Shown here piece after piece: positions 35,988 through 45,500 of a stretch of DNA of 64,000 nucleotides. The DNA is from JAFDWI01 sp963764215 (GTDB lineage Bacteria > Actinomycetota > Acidimicrobiia > Acidimicrobiales > Iamiaceae): assembly GCA_963764215.1 (NCBI GenBank), contig CAVXRS010000010.1:62001-126000 (forward strand), in the 5' to 3' direction. The number at the start of each line of letters is the position of its first letter. The first letter of the stretch is position 1. Made by a program: the position numbers and the translations under genes. The notes below the pieces were generated by a model that was not told the DNA's origin, ran no database searches, and was given only the letters and a program-made list of their open reading frames with translations.

Positions 35988-38531
35988 TCAGCGCGTGTGC
36001 AACGGCTCGGTCGGCAGAACCTCGGTCCCCCCCGAGTCGTCGCCGGCGTCGTCGACAACGGTCGACGACTGGCCTCCCCCGGGACTGCCTTCGAATTCCT
36101 CGACGGTCATGAGCACGGCACGGGCCTTGGAACCCTCCGACGGTCCCACCACGCCACGTTGTTCGAGCAGATCCATGAGGCGCCCAGCGCGGGCGAAGCC
36201 CACCCGGAGCTTGCGTTGGAGCATCGACGTCGAGCCGAGCTGACTGCGCACCACCAGCTCCATGGCCTGGGCGAGCAGTTCGTCGTCGTCGCCGCCGCCG
36301 GCCACCGCGCCACCGGACCCGGGCGCATCGTCGCTGCCCTGGACCGTGTCGTCGTAGACCACCTCGGGTTGTTGGCGACGCCAGTGCGCGACCACTGCGC
36401 GGACCTCCTCTTCGGTGACCCAGGAGCCCTGCACCCGTCGTGGCACGCTCGAGGACGGATCGAGCAGCAGCATGTCCCCTCGACCCAGCAGCTTCTCGGC
36501 GCCGGGCTGATCGAGAATCACCCGACTGTCGGCCAGCGAGGAGACCGCGAACGCCCAACGGGCCGGGATGTTGGCCTTGATCACGCCGGTGATGACGTTC
36601 ACCGATGGGCGTTGGGTCGCGATGACCAGATGGATGCCCACGGCGCGGGCCATCTGCGCGATCCGGGTGATCGATTCCTCCACGTCGCGGGCGGCGACCA
36701 TCATCAGGTCGTTCAGCTCGTCGACGACCACCAGGATGAAGGGCAGCCGGTCGTAGGTCTTCTCCGATCCGGGCGGGGCCACCAGGTCGCCACGGTCGAA
36801 CGCGGCGTTGTAGCTCGTCACGTCGCGCACGCCGACCTCGGAGAGCACGTCGTAGCGACGCTCCATCTCCTTGACGGTCCAGGACAGGGCGTTCGCGGCC
36901 TTCTTGGGGTTGGTGACCACCTCGGTGAGCAGATGGGGCAAGCCGTTGTACTGGCCCAGCTCCACCCGTTTGGGGTCCACGAGGATCAATCGCAGGTCAT
37001 CCGGGGTGTCGCGCATCAACAGCGAGGTGAGCAGCGTGTTGATGCACGATGACTTCCCCGCGCCGGTCGCCCCGGCGATGAGCACGTGCGGCATCTTCGC
37101 CAGATTGGCCAGGACGGCTTTGCCGGCGATGTCCCGACCGACCGCCGCATCGAGGGTATGTGCGGCCGCCTTCGCTTCGGCGGAGGCCAGAATGTCGCCC
37201 ACGGCCACGAGCTGTTTGCGGGTGTTGGGAACCTCGATGCCGATCGCCTGTCGCCCGGGGATGGGCGCCAGGATCCGCACGTCGGGAGTCGCCATGGCAT
37301 AGGCGATGTCCTTGTGCAGCGCGGTGAGCCGGGCCACCTTCACGCCGGGGCCGAGCTCGAGTTCGTAGCGGGTCACGGTGGGCCCGATCGTCATCCCCAC
37401 CAGCCGGGTCTCCACTCCGTGTTCGGCGAGTGCATGTTCCAACGTTTCGCCGGTCTCCCGGATCGCCGCTTTGTCGACCTGATGTGCACCGGTGCGGTTC
37501 AGCAACTTCCGGGGTGGGAGCTTCCAGGTCCGGGTGCCCTTGGCCGGCCCCAGGTCGATGGTCAGTTGCCCACCGGGTCCGACCCCACCCTCGCCGCCGG
37601 CGGTCGCGTCCGGGCGGGCCACGGCGTCCCGGTCCTGGTCGTACACGGACGAAGCCGCGCCATCATCCGCCTCTTGGTCGTCGGAGGCATCCGGCGCACC
37701 GACAGCTTCGGGGACCAGGTCCAGATCGTCGTCGACTTCGTCGAGCCGGTCGTCGATGCCCTGGACGGGGACCTGCGCATCGTCCACCGACGGCGACTCC
37801 TCGAGGACGAACAAGGATGCGACGAGCCGCCGCAACGCGCTGCCCGCGGGGCGAATCCCGTCCGCGGTCGCGCCCGCCGCCCGGGCAATCGGGACCCCCG
37901 TGATCAGCACGAGTCCGGCAAGACCCAGGATCACCAGCAGGACCGTCGCGCCCACCGGCGCCAGGACCGACGACAGCGGCGCGCCCACGAGCGCGCCGAG
38001 GAACCCACCGGCATGGACGAGCTCGTCCCGGGTGCCCGAGAGTCCGGGCGACCCGCGCCAGATGTCCGACAATCCCAGCAGCACGAGTACGACGACCACG
38101 ATGCCGATCCCACGCCGCACCGCGACGAGCGTCGGATCCGACGGTGCCACCGCGTCGAGGTCGATGGTCGGGTCGTCCCCACCGAGGGCGGCACCGGATT
38201 CCTTCCCAGGCCGCCCGAACCCTTTGATGCACCACGCGCCCAGGATGACGAGCAGGATCGGCCCCAGGTACTGCAAGGGTCCGAAGACGACGGCGCCGGC
38301 TGTGGCGATCCCCCGCCCGACGGGGCCGGCGATGTCGGCGTACGCGCCCAACCCCCACAGGGCGCCGAGCGCGATCAGTCCAAGGCCGACCAGATCGCCT
38401 CGGTGGCCCTCGGTGGCTCCGGCCACGGTGGAGGGAACACTTCGGGATGGGCGGCCGCCGGTGGACGCCGCGCCGCTACCGGGTCGGGTGCGCCGGGTGG
38501 ACGGCGTTGCCTTCTTGCGCGGTTGTGCCAC
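35988..38531 (-). CDS. ftsK: DNA translocase FtsK/SpoIIIE
   Basis: Septum-linked DNA pump of 847 residues. An N-terminal region with four hydrophobic helices (about residues 50-230), an acidic Pro-rich linker (about 270-370), then the motor: the alpha/beta portion (RYELELGPGVKVARL), Walker A GATGAGKS (about 485-492), Walker B LILVDPKRVEL, and a late PARWAFAVSSLADSRVILDQPGAEKLLGRGDML segment split here only for description. The C-terminal gamma winged helix (QRKLRVGFARAGRLMD) reads KOPS. GTG 38531 follows GAGAGG. Confidence 0.95.
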   Translation of the reverse strand: MAQPRKKATPSTRRTRPGSGAASTGGRPSRSVPSTVAGATEGHRGDLVGLGLIALGALWGLGAYADIAGPVGRGIATAGAVVFGPLQYLGPILLVILGAWCIKGFGRPGKESGAALGGDDPTIDLDAVAPSDPTLVAVRRGIGIVVVVLVLLGLSDIWRGSPGLSGTRDELVHAGGFLGALVGAPLSSVLAPVGATVLLVILGLAGLVLITGVPIARAAGATADGIRPAGSALRRLVASLFVLEESPSVDDAQVPVQGIDDRLDEVDDDLDLVPEAVGAPDASDDQEADDGAASSVYDQDRDAVARPDATAGGEGGVGPGGQLTIDLGPAKGTRTWKLPPRKLLNRTGAHQVDKAAIRETGETLEHALAEHGVETRLVGMTIGPTVTRYELELGPGVKVARLTALHKDIAYAMATPDVRILAPIPGRQAIGIEVPNTRKQLVAVGDILASAEAKAAAHTLDAAVGRDIAGKAVLANLAKMPHVLIAGATGAGKSSCINTLLTSLLMRDTPDDLRLILVDPKRVELGQYNGLPHLLTEVVTNPKKAANALSWTVKEMERRYDVLSEVGVRDVTSYNAAFDRGDLVAPPGSEKTYDRLPFILVVVDELNDLMMVAARDVEESITRIAQMARAVGIHLVIATQRPSVNVITGVIKANIPARWAFAVSSLADSRVILDQPGAEKLLGRGDMLLLDPSSSVPRRVQGSWVTEEEVRAVVAHWRRQQPEVVYDDTVQGSDDAPGSGGAVAGGGDDDELLAQAMELVVRSQLGSTSMLQRKLRVGFARAGRLMDLLEQRGVVGPSEGSKARAVLMTVEEFEGSPGGGQSSTVVDDAGDDSGGTEVLPTEPLHTR

Positions 38532-38643
38532 AATGCCTCTCAGAGTACCAAGCGGCGACTCGTCGACCGTGGGATACCGGTTCCCGGACCGGAGGGCAAT
38601 TTGCCCGGAAATCCGCTCCGGAATAGGCATTGCCGAGACCACG

Positions 38644-38652
38644 TGATATGCT
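38644..38652 (+). promoter_or_regulatory. Possible extended -10 promoter for a small RNA
   Basis: TGATATGCT fits an extended -10 (TG-n-TATnnT). No -35 match is seen at the usual distance. It would start transcription near 38659, towards a hairpin with a T-run. Confidence 0.35.
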
Positions 38653-38658
38653 GCATCC

Positions 38659-38781
38659 AGGCGAACCACTCAGGGGCGTTCGCAACAAGATCTCGTCATG
38701 TCAGGTCCCTACCCTCCCTCCCTCAGGACTTGGCGTAGCGAGCCGGTTGGGGGTTCTTCGAACCCCCCAACCCCCATTTTT
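38659..38781 (+). ncRNA. Candidate structured small RNA or leader
   Basis: A stretch of about 123 bases between the divergent ftsK and M16-like genes. It contains a hairpin at 38661-38683 (GCGAAC/GTTCGC) and ends in a GC-rich hairpin with a T-run. No open frame of note is present. It could be a trans-acting small RNA or a terminated leader of the M16-like gene. It is not a tRNA: the 3' hairpin stem is too long for a T-arm and no cloverleaf could be drawn. Confidence 0.35.
38745..38781 (+). terminator. Rho-independent terminator
   Basis: Stem GGTTGGGGGTT (38745-38755) and AACCCCCCAACC (38761-38772) with loop CTTCG, followed by CCCATTTTT ending at 38781. It faces the plus strand only. Confidence 0.7.
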
Positions 38782-38836
38782 CGCCCGGGTCGCGTCACCC
38801 TGATCCACCGGTTGTCGTCCCGGATCGAGGCTGCCG

Positions 38837-40342
38837 GTGAGTTGGCCCGACGAGGCACCCTCGACCCCTCCGCCCCCCGCCGACGCGCTGCCTCGCGTCG
38901 AACGGAGCGAGATCGGTCCGGTCCCGGCATTCTGGTCGGAACACGAGGACGCCCCGTTCACCGCGACGCTCGCCTTTCGGGTGGGCGAAGCCGACGAGCG
39001 CCTCGGGACGCACGGCCGCTGTCTCCTCCTCGCCGGATTGGTCCTCCCCGACGAGCCGCAGGCCGAAGTCGCGATCACGACGTCGGTGACGACCCTTCGA
39101 ACCTGCTTCACCGTGACCGGCCCCGCCGACGCCGCGGGCGCGGCGTTGTCCCGGATCGCCCGCTCCATCGCGACGCTGCGGACCGACCATGCGGGAATGG
39201 TCATCGATCGGGTCCTCGCGGCATGGAATCCGGTCCAGCGCTGGGATCTCACGCTGATGGCCCATCGTTTCGGCAGCCGCAGCTACGGTCTCGGAGGATT
39301 CCCACTCCTGGGTCTGCGCTACCCCGATCTTCCGGCCTTCGAGGAATGGGCCCGTACGTGGTTCACCGCCCAGAACGCCGTCGTGAGCGCGAATCATCGA
39401 CCACCGTCGTCGTTGGATCTGCATGCCTTGGGTGAGGGAACCCGAAAGGTCCTGCCCGAGGCACACGAGATCGAACGTTCGTATCCCGCGCTTGTGCGCG
39501 GCGCGGATCAGACGTTGGCCGTTTCCTTCTTCGGACCGTTCGACCCGGTCGCCGAACTGGCGGTCGACCTGCTCGTTGGTCGGATGGCCTCCAGATTGGC
39601 AGCATTCGACGTCGCCGTCGGACCGCCGTCGGTCGTGACCCGACACACGGGATCGAATCAGTCGACGGTGACCCTCGAGATCGTTGCACCCAACGAGCTG
39701 GTCGACAGCATCCGCCAGTCGCTGAGTGCCGAGATCTTCAGTTTCGGCATGAACGGCCCGTCGGTCGACGAACTGGATCAGGCCCGGATCGCGCTTCGAC
39801 GATCCCGACCCTCGGGCGACCGACGCAACGAAGAACGCGAAGCCAGAGCGGAACTCTTCGGGGAAGCGCTCGATCTCGATGCAGCCCTCCTCGCACCGGC
39901 CGAAGCTCTTGCGGCTGCCGTACGCCGACTGTCCGCGGCACCGATCTGGCTCCTACCCCGCGACGTGCCGATCGAGGATCAGCGCGTCGTGCCGGTCGGG
40001 CACGGAACCCACCAGGTGACCGACGGCGAGACCCACACCGTTGCACCCGGTGCTACCGGTGACGAAGGAGCGGTGCAGCTCATCGCAGGAGCGGCCGGCA
40101 TCACGTCGCACTTTCCGAACGGCTCGACCTCGACGGTGCTTTTCGCCGATGCGGTCGCCCTGGAACATCACCCCGATGGAGGGCGGACACTCTGGGGCGA
40201 CGACGGCACTGCCCTGCATCTCGACCCCCAAAGGTGGCCCAACGGACAACAGCTCGTCGCCTGGATCGACCAGTGCGTCGATCCCTGGTTGATTCTCGGA
40301 GCACCGACCGAGGACGAACCGCCGCCCCCACCGGGCGGTTGA
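38837..40342 (+). CDS. M16 peptidase-like protein without catalytic motif
   Basis: Protein of 501 residues whose layout resembles M16 metallopeptidase halves: an N-terminal part (FTATLAFRVGEADERLGTHGRCLLLAGLV) where active enzymes have HxxEH, and a middle part resembling the M16 partner domain (FEEWARTWFTAQNAVVSANHR; VDELDQARIALRRSR). The zinc motif is absent, so it would be a structural or pseudo-peptidase. No signal peptide seen. The last 80 residues seem to form a separate small domain with WxxGQQLVAWIDQCVDPW. GTG 38837 chosen. Confidence 0.5.
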   Translation: MSWPDEAPSTPPPPADALPRVERSEIGPVPAFWSEHEDAPFTATLAFRVGEADERLGTHGRCLLLAGLVLPDEPQAEVAITTSVTTLRTCFTVTGPADAAGAALSRIARSIATLRTDHAGMVIDRVLAAWNPVQRWDLTLMAHRFGSRSYGLGGFPLLGLRYPDLPAFEEWARTWFTAQNAVVSANHRPPSSLDLHALGEGTRKVLPEAHEIERSYPALVRGADQTLAVSFFGPFDPVAELAVDLLVGRMASRLAAFDVAVGPPSVVTRHTGSNQSTVTLEIVAPNELVDSIRQSLSAEIFSFGMNGPSVDELDQARIALRRSRPSGDRRNEEREARAELFGEALDLDAALLAPAEALAAAVRRLSAAPIWLLPRDVPIEDQRVVPVGHGTHQVTDGETHTVAPGATGDEGAVQLIAGAAGITSHFPNGSTSTVLFADAVALEHHPDGGRTLWGDDGTALHLDPQRWPNGQQLVAWIDQCVDPWLILGAPTEDEPPPPPGG

Positions 40343-40350
40343 GGTTCCGG

Positions 40351-41667
40351 TCAGGATTCCCGGTTTGCGACGACCTCGAAGAGGGCGTCCCCATCGGGAA
40401 GGATCGACCACGGCCGTTCGGTACGCGGGGTCGTCGCACGCCCCATGAGCGCCCTGGCGCGGTCCACCTCGCCCTCGGCGGCGAATGCCGCGGCGAAGAT
40501 GTTGACGACCTCGGCGCTTCCGGGAGCTCCCGTCCACGCTGCATTGTCCACCGACATCGTCGCGAACATCTGGATCTCCGAAGCGCGTTGACCGGAGAGG
40601 AAGGTCCTGCGACGGTCGACCGAGGTGCCGAGCACCGATGAAATCAGATGGGCGAACGGCACGAGGCCATGCAGGAGCGATCCTTCGTCTGCTGCTCGGG
40701 CCGTGGTGCGCGCGAAAGCGAACATTTCCTCCTCGCTCCCCATACCGAGCGGACTCAGCGCCTCGAGGGTCGCCAGATGCGCGCCGATCAACTCCGGCTG
40801 CCGTCGGACCGACTCGTCGTAGCGCATACAGAGCTCTTCGAACGGGATGCGGAGCGAGAGGCCCGAGCGCAACAGCAGCGTGAATGGGACCGGGTCGGAG
40901 AACTGCAGCTCGATCGCTTCGAAAAGCTCGCGCTCCGCACTTCGCAGCGTCTCCCAGAACGTCTCGTCGTCACCCCCGGCAGCCCGACCGGCGCGGGCGC
41001 GGAGCACGAGATGTGCGCCGCGGGCAAGGTGTGCGTCCGCCGCAGTCGGGTCCGCGGCGACCCACCGATCGATCCCCACCGCCGGCCCGTCGCCGTGCAG
41101 GTGGGAGATAATCCATTCACGCTGCGCCGCCGAAGCATCTCCGAGGAGCGACCGGGCCTCTTCCCATGCGCCGGATTCGAGCGCTTCCCGCACTGCCGTG
41201 ATCGCAGGGTCGTCGATGTGTCGGTCCTCGACCGACGTCACGAGCAGTCCGGTCCCACCGGTCGGCGCTTCGGGAGGCGGAGGAGGCTCCGCTTCACCGA
41301 GTGCCTCTTCGATCCCTTCGACGATCGCCGTCGCATCGTCCGGGTCCATCAGCACCATCGCCGGATGACCTGCGGCCTGCACGACCAGGAGCGCCCCACG
41401 GTTGTCGAAGGGCTCGGTGCGCGCCCCGGTGACGTCACCGCCGACGCCGAGCACGACGAGCGGCTGGGTGAGTTGTGGGCGAGATCCCCCTCCCGCCGCG
41501 AAGACGAACAGGCGCTCGTTCGTCAGCGCCCAGATCGTGTTCGGCGGGAAGTAGTCGGCCGAATCGGTCCCGGGGACCGTACGCGCCCGCCCCGCTTCGA
41601 TGACCTTCTCACCGGTCCGGAGTCCGGGCGCGTCGCTGGTGACCAACCGTCGGAGAGCGAGAGTCAT
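40351..41667 (-). CDS. Hypothetical two-part protein downstream of rnj
   Basis: Unrecognised protein of 438 residues. The first 125 residues read as a small beta domain, possibly PH-like (TIWALTNERLFVFAAG), followed by a Pro-rich linker and a helical region of about 300 residues with repeat-like helix pairs (LESGAWEEARSLLGD), recalling TPR-type or DUF4034 proteins. No membrane helix. Its ATG overlaps the rnj stop by 4 bp, so it is co-translated with the RNase. Confidence 0.5.
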   Translation of the reverse strand: MTLALRRLVTSDAPGLRTGEKVIEAGRARTVPGTDSADYFPPNTIWALTNERLFVFAAGGGSRPQLTQPLVVLGVGGDVTGARTEPFDNRGALLVVQAAGHPAMVLMDPDDATAIVEGIEEALGEAEPPPPPEAPTGGTGLLVTSVEDRHIDDPAITAVREALESGAWEEARSLLGDASAAQREWIISHLHGDGPAVGIDRWVAADPTAADAHLARGAHLVLRARAGRAAGGDDETFWETLRSAERELFEAIELQFSDPVPFTLLLRSGLSLRIPFEELCMRYDESVRRQPELIGAHLATLEALSPLGMGSEEEMFAFARTTARAADEGSLLHGLVPFAHLISSVLGTSVDRRRTFLSGQRASEIQMFATMSVDNAAWTGAPGSAEVVNIFAAAFAAEGEVDRARALMGRATTPRTERPWSILPDGDALFEVVANRES

Positions 41668-43361
41668 CGGTCTGCGGGCTCACCGGAACCGGAGGTCATG
41701 TCTCCATGACCACCGGCACGATCATCGGCCGCCGGCGCGGTCTGGGAGTTCACGTACCGGCCGGTGGCACGGCGCACCACTCGTTGCAGGCCCTCGATGT
41801 CGCCGACCTCGTTCGCGAACGCTTGCTTCACGGCGTCGGCCACGGCCTGGCGCGCACCGTCGACCAGTTCCTCGGCCTCGGGCGCATGCACCCATCCTCG
41901 GGTGATCACCTCGGGCCCGGTCACGATCGCGCCGGTATGGGCGTCCACGGTGACGACCACGACCACCACGCCCTCCTCGGCCAACACCTGTCGGTCACGC
42001 AGGACCCCCCCGCTGACCCCACCGACGGTGCCGTCCACGTACAGGTACCCCGCAGGCACCGCGTCGGCATGCCGGATGATGCCGTCGTCGGCGATGGTCA
42101 GCTGATCACCGTCCTCGCACACCAGGATGTGGTCGTCCGCAACCCCCATCTCCCCGGCGAGTTGCGCATGGGCGTTCAGGTGTCGATACTCGCCATGCAC
42201 GGGGGTGAACCACTCGGGGCGGGTGATGGACAGCACCGTCTTGAGCTCCTCGGCCTTGGCGTGGCCGGTGGCGTGGACGTCACTGATCCCCGAATCGACC
42301 ACCCGCACGCCGAGGCGTACGAGGTTGTCGATGACCTTGGAGACGCTCATCTCGTTGCCGGGGATCGGATGGGACGACAGGATCACCGTGTCGTCCTCGC
42401 CGGTGCGCAACCAACGGCTCTCGCCCGATGCCATCAGGCTCAGAGCGGACATGGGCTCACCCTGCGAACCCGTGGAGATCACACAGATCCGCCCGGGGTC
42501 CAGCGAGTCGATCGCCTCGATGTCGACCAGGCTGGCATCGGGGATCCGCAACAGCCCCATCTCCCGGGCGATCGTCACGTTCTTCTGCATGGACCGACCG
42601 AGTGTGGCCACGACGCGACCGTCGGCGATGGCGGCGTCGGCGATCTGTTGGACCCGGTGGATGTGGCTCGCGAAACACGCGGTGATGACCCGGCGTCCGC
42701 GCTGCGCGGCGATGAGGTTGCGCAGCACCTCTCCGACCGAGGATTCCGACCGCGAATGGCCGTGTTCGACGGCGTTGGTGGAGTCGCTCAACAAGAGCCG
42801 AACGCCTTCGTTCTCGGCGATCGCCCCCATCACCGACAGGGCGGTGAGCCGGCCATCGACAGGCGTGAGATCGATCTTGAAATCGCCGGTGTGCAGGATC
42901 GTGCCCTGGGGAGTGTGGATCGCGGTGGCGAAGCCGTGGGGCACCGAGTGGGTCACGGGAATGAACTCGCACTCGAAGGGGCCGATGCGACGTCGCTCGC
43001 CGTCGGCGACCGCGAGCATCTCGGTGCGGTCGGAGAGTCCTGCCTCGTTGATCCTCCCCGACGCAAGCGCCAAGGTGAGCTCGGAACCGTAGATGGGGAA
43101 CGACAACTCCCTGAGCAGATAGCTCAATCCACCGACGTGATCCTCGTGGCCGTGCGTAGCGACCAGACCGACGATCTTGTCCGCATGCTCACGCAACCAG
43201 GTGAAGTCCGGAAGGACCAGGTCGATGCCGAGCATGTCGGCGTCGGGGAACATCAGTCCACAGTCGAGCAGGAGGATCGAACCGTCACATTCGAACGCCG
43301 CACAGTTGCGGCCGATCTCACCCAGACCTCCGAGGAAGGTGACTGTCACAGGTGAACTCAT
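41664..43361 (-). CDS. rnj: Ribonuclease J
   Basis: Beta-lactamase-fold exo/endoribonuclease of 565 residues for RNA maturation and decay. The metal motif is THGHEDHVGG, with beta-CASP motifs DSTNAV and SSHPIPGNE, and the HATGHAK and PVHGEYRHL motifs. A C-terminal dimerisation domain follows. Coupled by 4-bp overlap to dapA upstream, the usual actinobacterial dapA-rnj pairing. Confidence 0.95.
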   Translation of the reverse strand: MSSPVTVTFLGGLGEIGRNCAAFECDGSILLLDCGLMFPDADMLGIDLVLPDFTWLREHADKIVGLVATHGHEDHVGGLSYLLRELSFPIYGSELTLALASGRINEAGLSDRTEMLAVADGERRRIGPFECEFIPVTHSVPHGFATAIHTPQGTILHTGDFKIDLTPVDGRLTALSVMGAIAENEGVRLLLSDSTNAVEHGHSRSESSVGEVLRNLIAAQRGRRVITACFASHIHRVQQIADAAIADGRVVATLGRSMQKNVTIAREMGLLRIPDASLVDIEAIDSLDPGRICVISTGSQGEPMSALSLMASGESRWLRTGEDDTVILSSHPIPGNEMSVSKVIDNLVRLGVRVVDSGISDVHATGHAKAEELKTVLSITRPEWFTPVHGEYRHLNAHAQLAGEMGVADDHILVCEDGDQLTIADDGIIRHADAVPAGYLYVDGTVGGVSGGVLRDRQVLAEEGVVVVVVTVDAHTGAIVTGPEVITRGWVHAPEAEELVDGARQAVADAVKQAFANEVGDIEGLQRVVRRATGRYVNSQTAPAADDRAGGHGDMTSGSGEPADR

Positions 43362-44248
43362 GCGATCTCCAACAATCTCAGCTCGTGTGCCAGCGCTTCG
43401 GCGCGGGCGTCGAGCGCGGGTGGGGCGTCACCCATCGGCAGGCGACACTGGCCGACCGCGATTCCCAACGCGCGCAGCATGGACTTGGTCGGCAACGGGT
43501 TCGGCGTGGCGTCGGACGTCTCGAACTCGAACGACGAGAGCATCGCCGCGTTCAGCGATCGGGCGGCGGCCACGTCGCCGGAGTCGAACGCTTGGATCAT
43601 CGCCGCCATGGTCTCCCCAACCCAGTGGGTGGCCACCCCGATGACCCCCACCGCGCCCACCGCGAGCAGCGGCAGCGTCATCGCGTCGTCGCCGGAGTAG
43701 ACCTCGAATCCTTCGGGTGCTGCCGCAATGAGTTTCGCGGTCTCGGCCGGATTGCCGGCCGCGTCCTTCACGCCGACGACGTTGGGAATCTCGGCCAGTG
43801 CCAGCAACGTCCTGGTGGCGATCTTCCGCCCGCTGCGGATCGGAATGTCATAGATGATCACCGGAAGGTCGGTGGCCCCGGCCACGGCCCGGAAGTGCGC
43901 TTCGATGCCCGCCTGGGAAGGGCGGTTGTAGTACGGGCACACCGAGAGGATCCCATCCACCCCGAGCGCGGAGAGCCGGGCGGTGAGCTCGACGCTGTGC
44001 GCGGTGTCGTTGGTGGACCCGCCGACCAGGATCGGCACGTCGACCGCGGCGCGCACCGCTTCGACCAGCTCCACGTCTTCCTCGTCAGGCAGGACCGAAG
44101 CTTCGCCGGTGCTGCCCGCGAGCACGAGGCCGTCGCTGCCATGGGCCACGAGCCAGCTCGCAAGTTCTGCCGCGACTCCGGTGTCGAGGCGTCCGGCGTC
44201 GTCGAATGGCGTGACCATCGCCGTGAGGACCTGCCCGAAGCGCGCCAT
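43358..44248 (-). CDS. dapA: 4-hydroxy-tetrahydrodipicolinate synthase
   Basis: Class I aldolase-type enzyme of 296 residues that condenses pyruvate with aspartate semialdehyde, the first step of the diaminopimelate route. The GSTGEA loop, the PYYNRP motif, Tyr133 (IIYDIP) and the Schiff-base Lys161 (VGVKDAAG) are present. Together with dapC, dapD, dapE and dapF in this window it covers five of the lysine-route steps. Confidence 0.95.
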   Translation of the reverse strand: MARFGQVLTAMVTPFDDAGRLDTGVAAELASWLVAHGSDGLVLAGSTGEASVLPDEEDVELVEAVRAAVDVPILVGGSTNDTAHSVELTARLSALGVDGILSVCPYYNRPSQAGIEAHFRAVAGATDLPVIIYDIPIRSGRKIATRTLLALAEIPNVVGVKDAAGNPAETAKLIAAAPEGFEVYSGDDAMTLPLLAVGAVGVIGVATHWVGETMAAMIQAFDSGDVAAARSLNAAMLSSFEFETSDATPNPLPTKSMLRALGIAVGQCRLPMGDAPPALDARAEALAHELRLLEIA

Positions 44249-44332
44249 CAGTTCGCTGCCATCGGGAAGTCGGTCATCGGTGCGGATCCTAACAATGCTT
44301 CTCGCCGCACCGCGTGCCGGCTTCGGATGGCG

Positions 44333-45487
44333 TCAGGCGGTTTCGGCGCGCTGCGCAGCCACCTCGTCGGCGACGGAGAAGTCCTCGTATTCGGCTTCGG
44401 TGTCGACCCAGTCCTCGAACTGGATCACGCCCAGCTCGCCGAACTTCTGGCGCAACCAGCCGTCACCGGCATCGAGCAGGCCGAGCTTCTTGCAGTTCGG
44501 CACGATCTTGGTGAACAGCATCTGCTGGAACACGGCGCGCTCGGGCGCATTCATCACCAGTTCCACGGTGTCCTTGACCGGCACCCCCATGCGCTCCCAG
44601 ACCTCCTGCTGCAGAAAGCGGTCCCGCATCCGCACCGCGGCCTCGAAGGCGAATTCCTGGCGCTCGAGCAGCTCCGCATTGGTGAGCCCCTCGTAGTACT
44701 CCTTGAGGCTGAGCACCCCGAAGGCCACGTGGCGGGCCTCGTCGGCCATCACGTACTTGAGGAGCTGCTTGAGCAGCGGCTCGGTGGTGAGCTGGCGGAT
44801 GAATCCGAAGGCCGCCAGGGCGAGACCCTCGACCATGATCTGCATACCCAGATAGGTCATGTCCCAACGAGAGTCGTTGACGATGTCGTCGAGCAGCAGT
44901 CCCAGGTGGGCGTTCACCGGGTAGTGACCGCTCAGCTTCTCGTTCAGGTACTTGGCGAACACCTCGACGTGCCGGGCCTCGTCCATGACCTGGGTGGAGC
45001 CGTAGTACTTGGCGTCGATCCAGGGCACGGTCTCCACGATCTTGGCGGTGCACACCAGTGCTCCCTGCTCACCGTGCAGGAACTGCGACAGCGTCCAATT
45101 CTGCGACTCGATGCCGAACTTGAGCCAGTCGTCATCGTTGAACTTCTCGAACGGGGTGCCACTCAGGTCATGCTCGCCGGCGAACAGGCCGCCGTTGGCG
45201 ACCGAGTTGTCCATGACGACCTTCTCCTGATCGACTTCGGTGTCCCAGGGCAGGTCGGTCTCGCCGTTCCATTGGCTCTTCTTGGCCTTCTCGTAGAGCT
45301 TGTTCAGCCCGGGTCGGGCACCCTTCTCGTAGTCCCAGGTGAAGTTCGCGTCGGCGTTGTCCTTCACCGTGTGCACGAGCGCATCGACGTCGGTGTTCAC
45401 CACCGACAGGATCTGCTCGAGGTCGTTGATGTCCTGTCGACCGATGATCTGCTCGGTGCTGGTTCTGGACGTGTCGACATTGGTCAT
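44333..45487 (-). CDS. Ferritin-like diiron oxidase-type protein
   Basis: Helical protein of 384 residues. Four putative iron ligands stretches are seen: GEQGAL, MDEARHVEVF, MVEGLAL and ADEARHVAFG, i.e. two E-x2-H motifs with two flanking Glu, as in ferritin-like diiron oxygenases (AurF or ribonucleotide-reductase-R2-like groups). The substrate is unknown. A TetR gene lies 13 bp upstream on the same strand and is preceded by a perfect palindrome, so joint control is likely. Confidence 0.75.
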   Translation of the reverse strand: MTNVDTSRTSTEQIIGRQDINDLEQILSVVNTDVDALVHTVKDNADANFTWDYEKGARPGLNKLYEKAKKSQWNGETDLPWDTEVDQEKVVMDNSVANGGLFAGEHDLSGTPFEKFNDDDWLKFGIESQNWTLSQFLHGEQGALVCTAKIVETVPWIDAKYYGSTQVMDEARHVEVFAKYLNEKLSGHYPVNAHLGLLLDDIVNDSRWDMTYLGMQIMVEGLALAAFGFIRQLTTEPLLKQLLKYVMADEARHVAFGVLSLKEYYEGLTNAELLERQEFAFEAAVRMRDRFLQQEVWERMGVPVKDTVELVMNAPERAVFQQMLFTKIVPNCKKLGLLDAGDGWLRQKFGELGVIQFEDWVDTEAEYEDFSVADEVAAQRAETA

Positions 45488-45500
45488 TGCGGGGTGCCTC

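Noticed and set aside
38730..38790. Sequence with a GGTTC..GAACC stretch that could be a tRNA 3' half
   Set aside because: The stem is 11 bp, longer than a T-arm, and no D-arm, anticodon arm or acceptor could be formed. It is a terminator hairpin.
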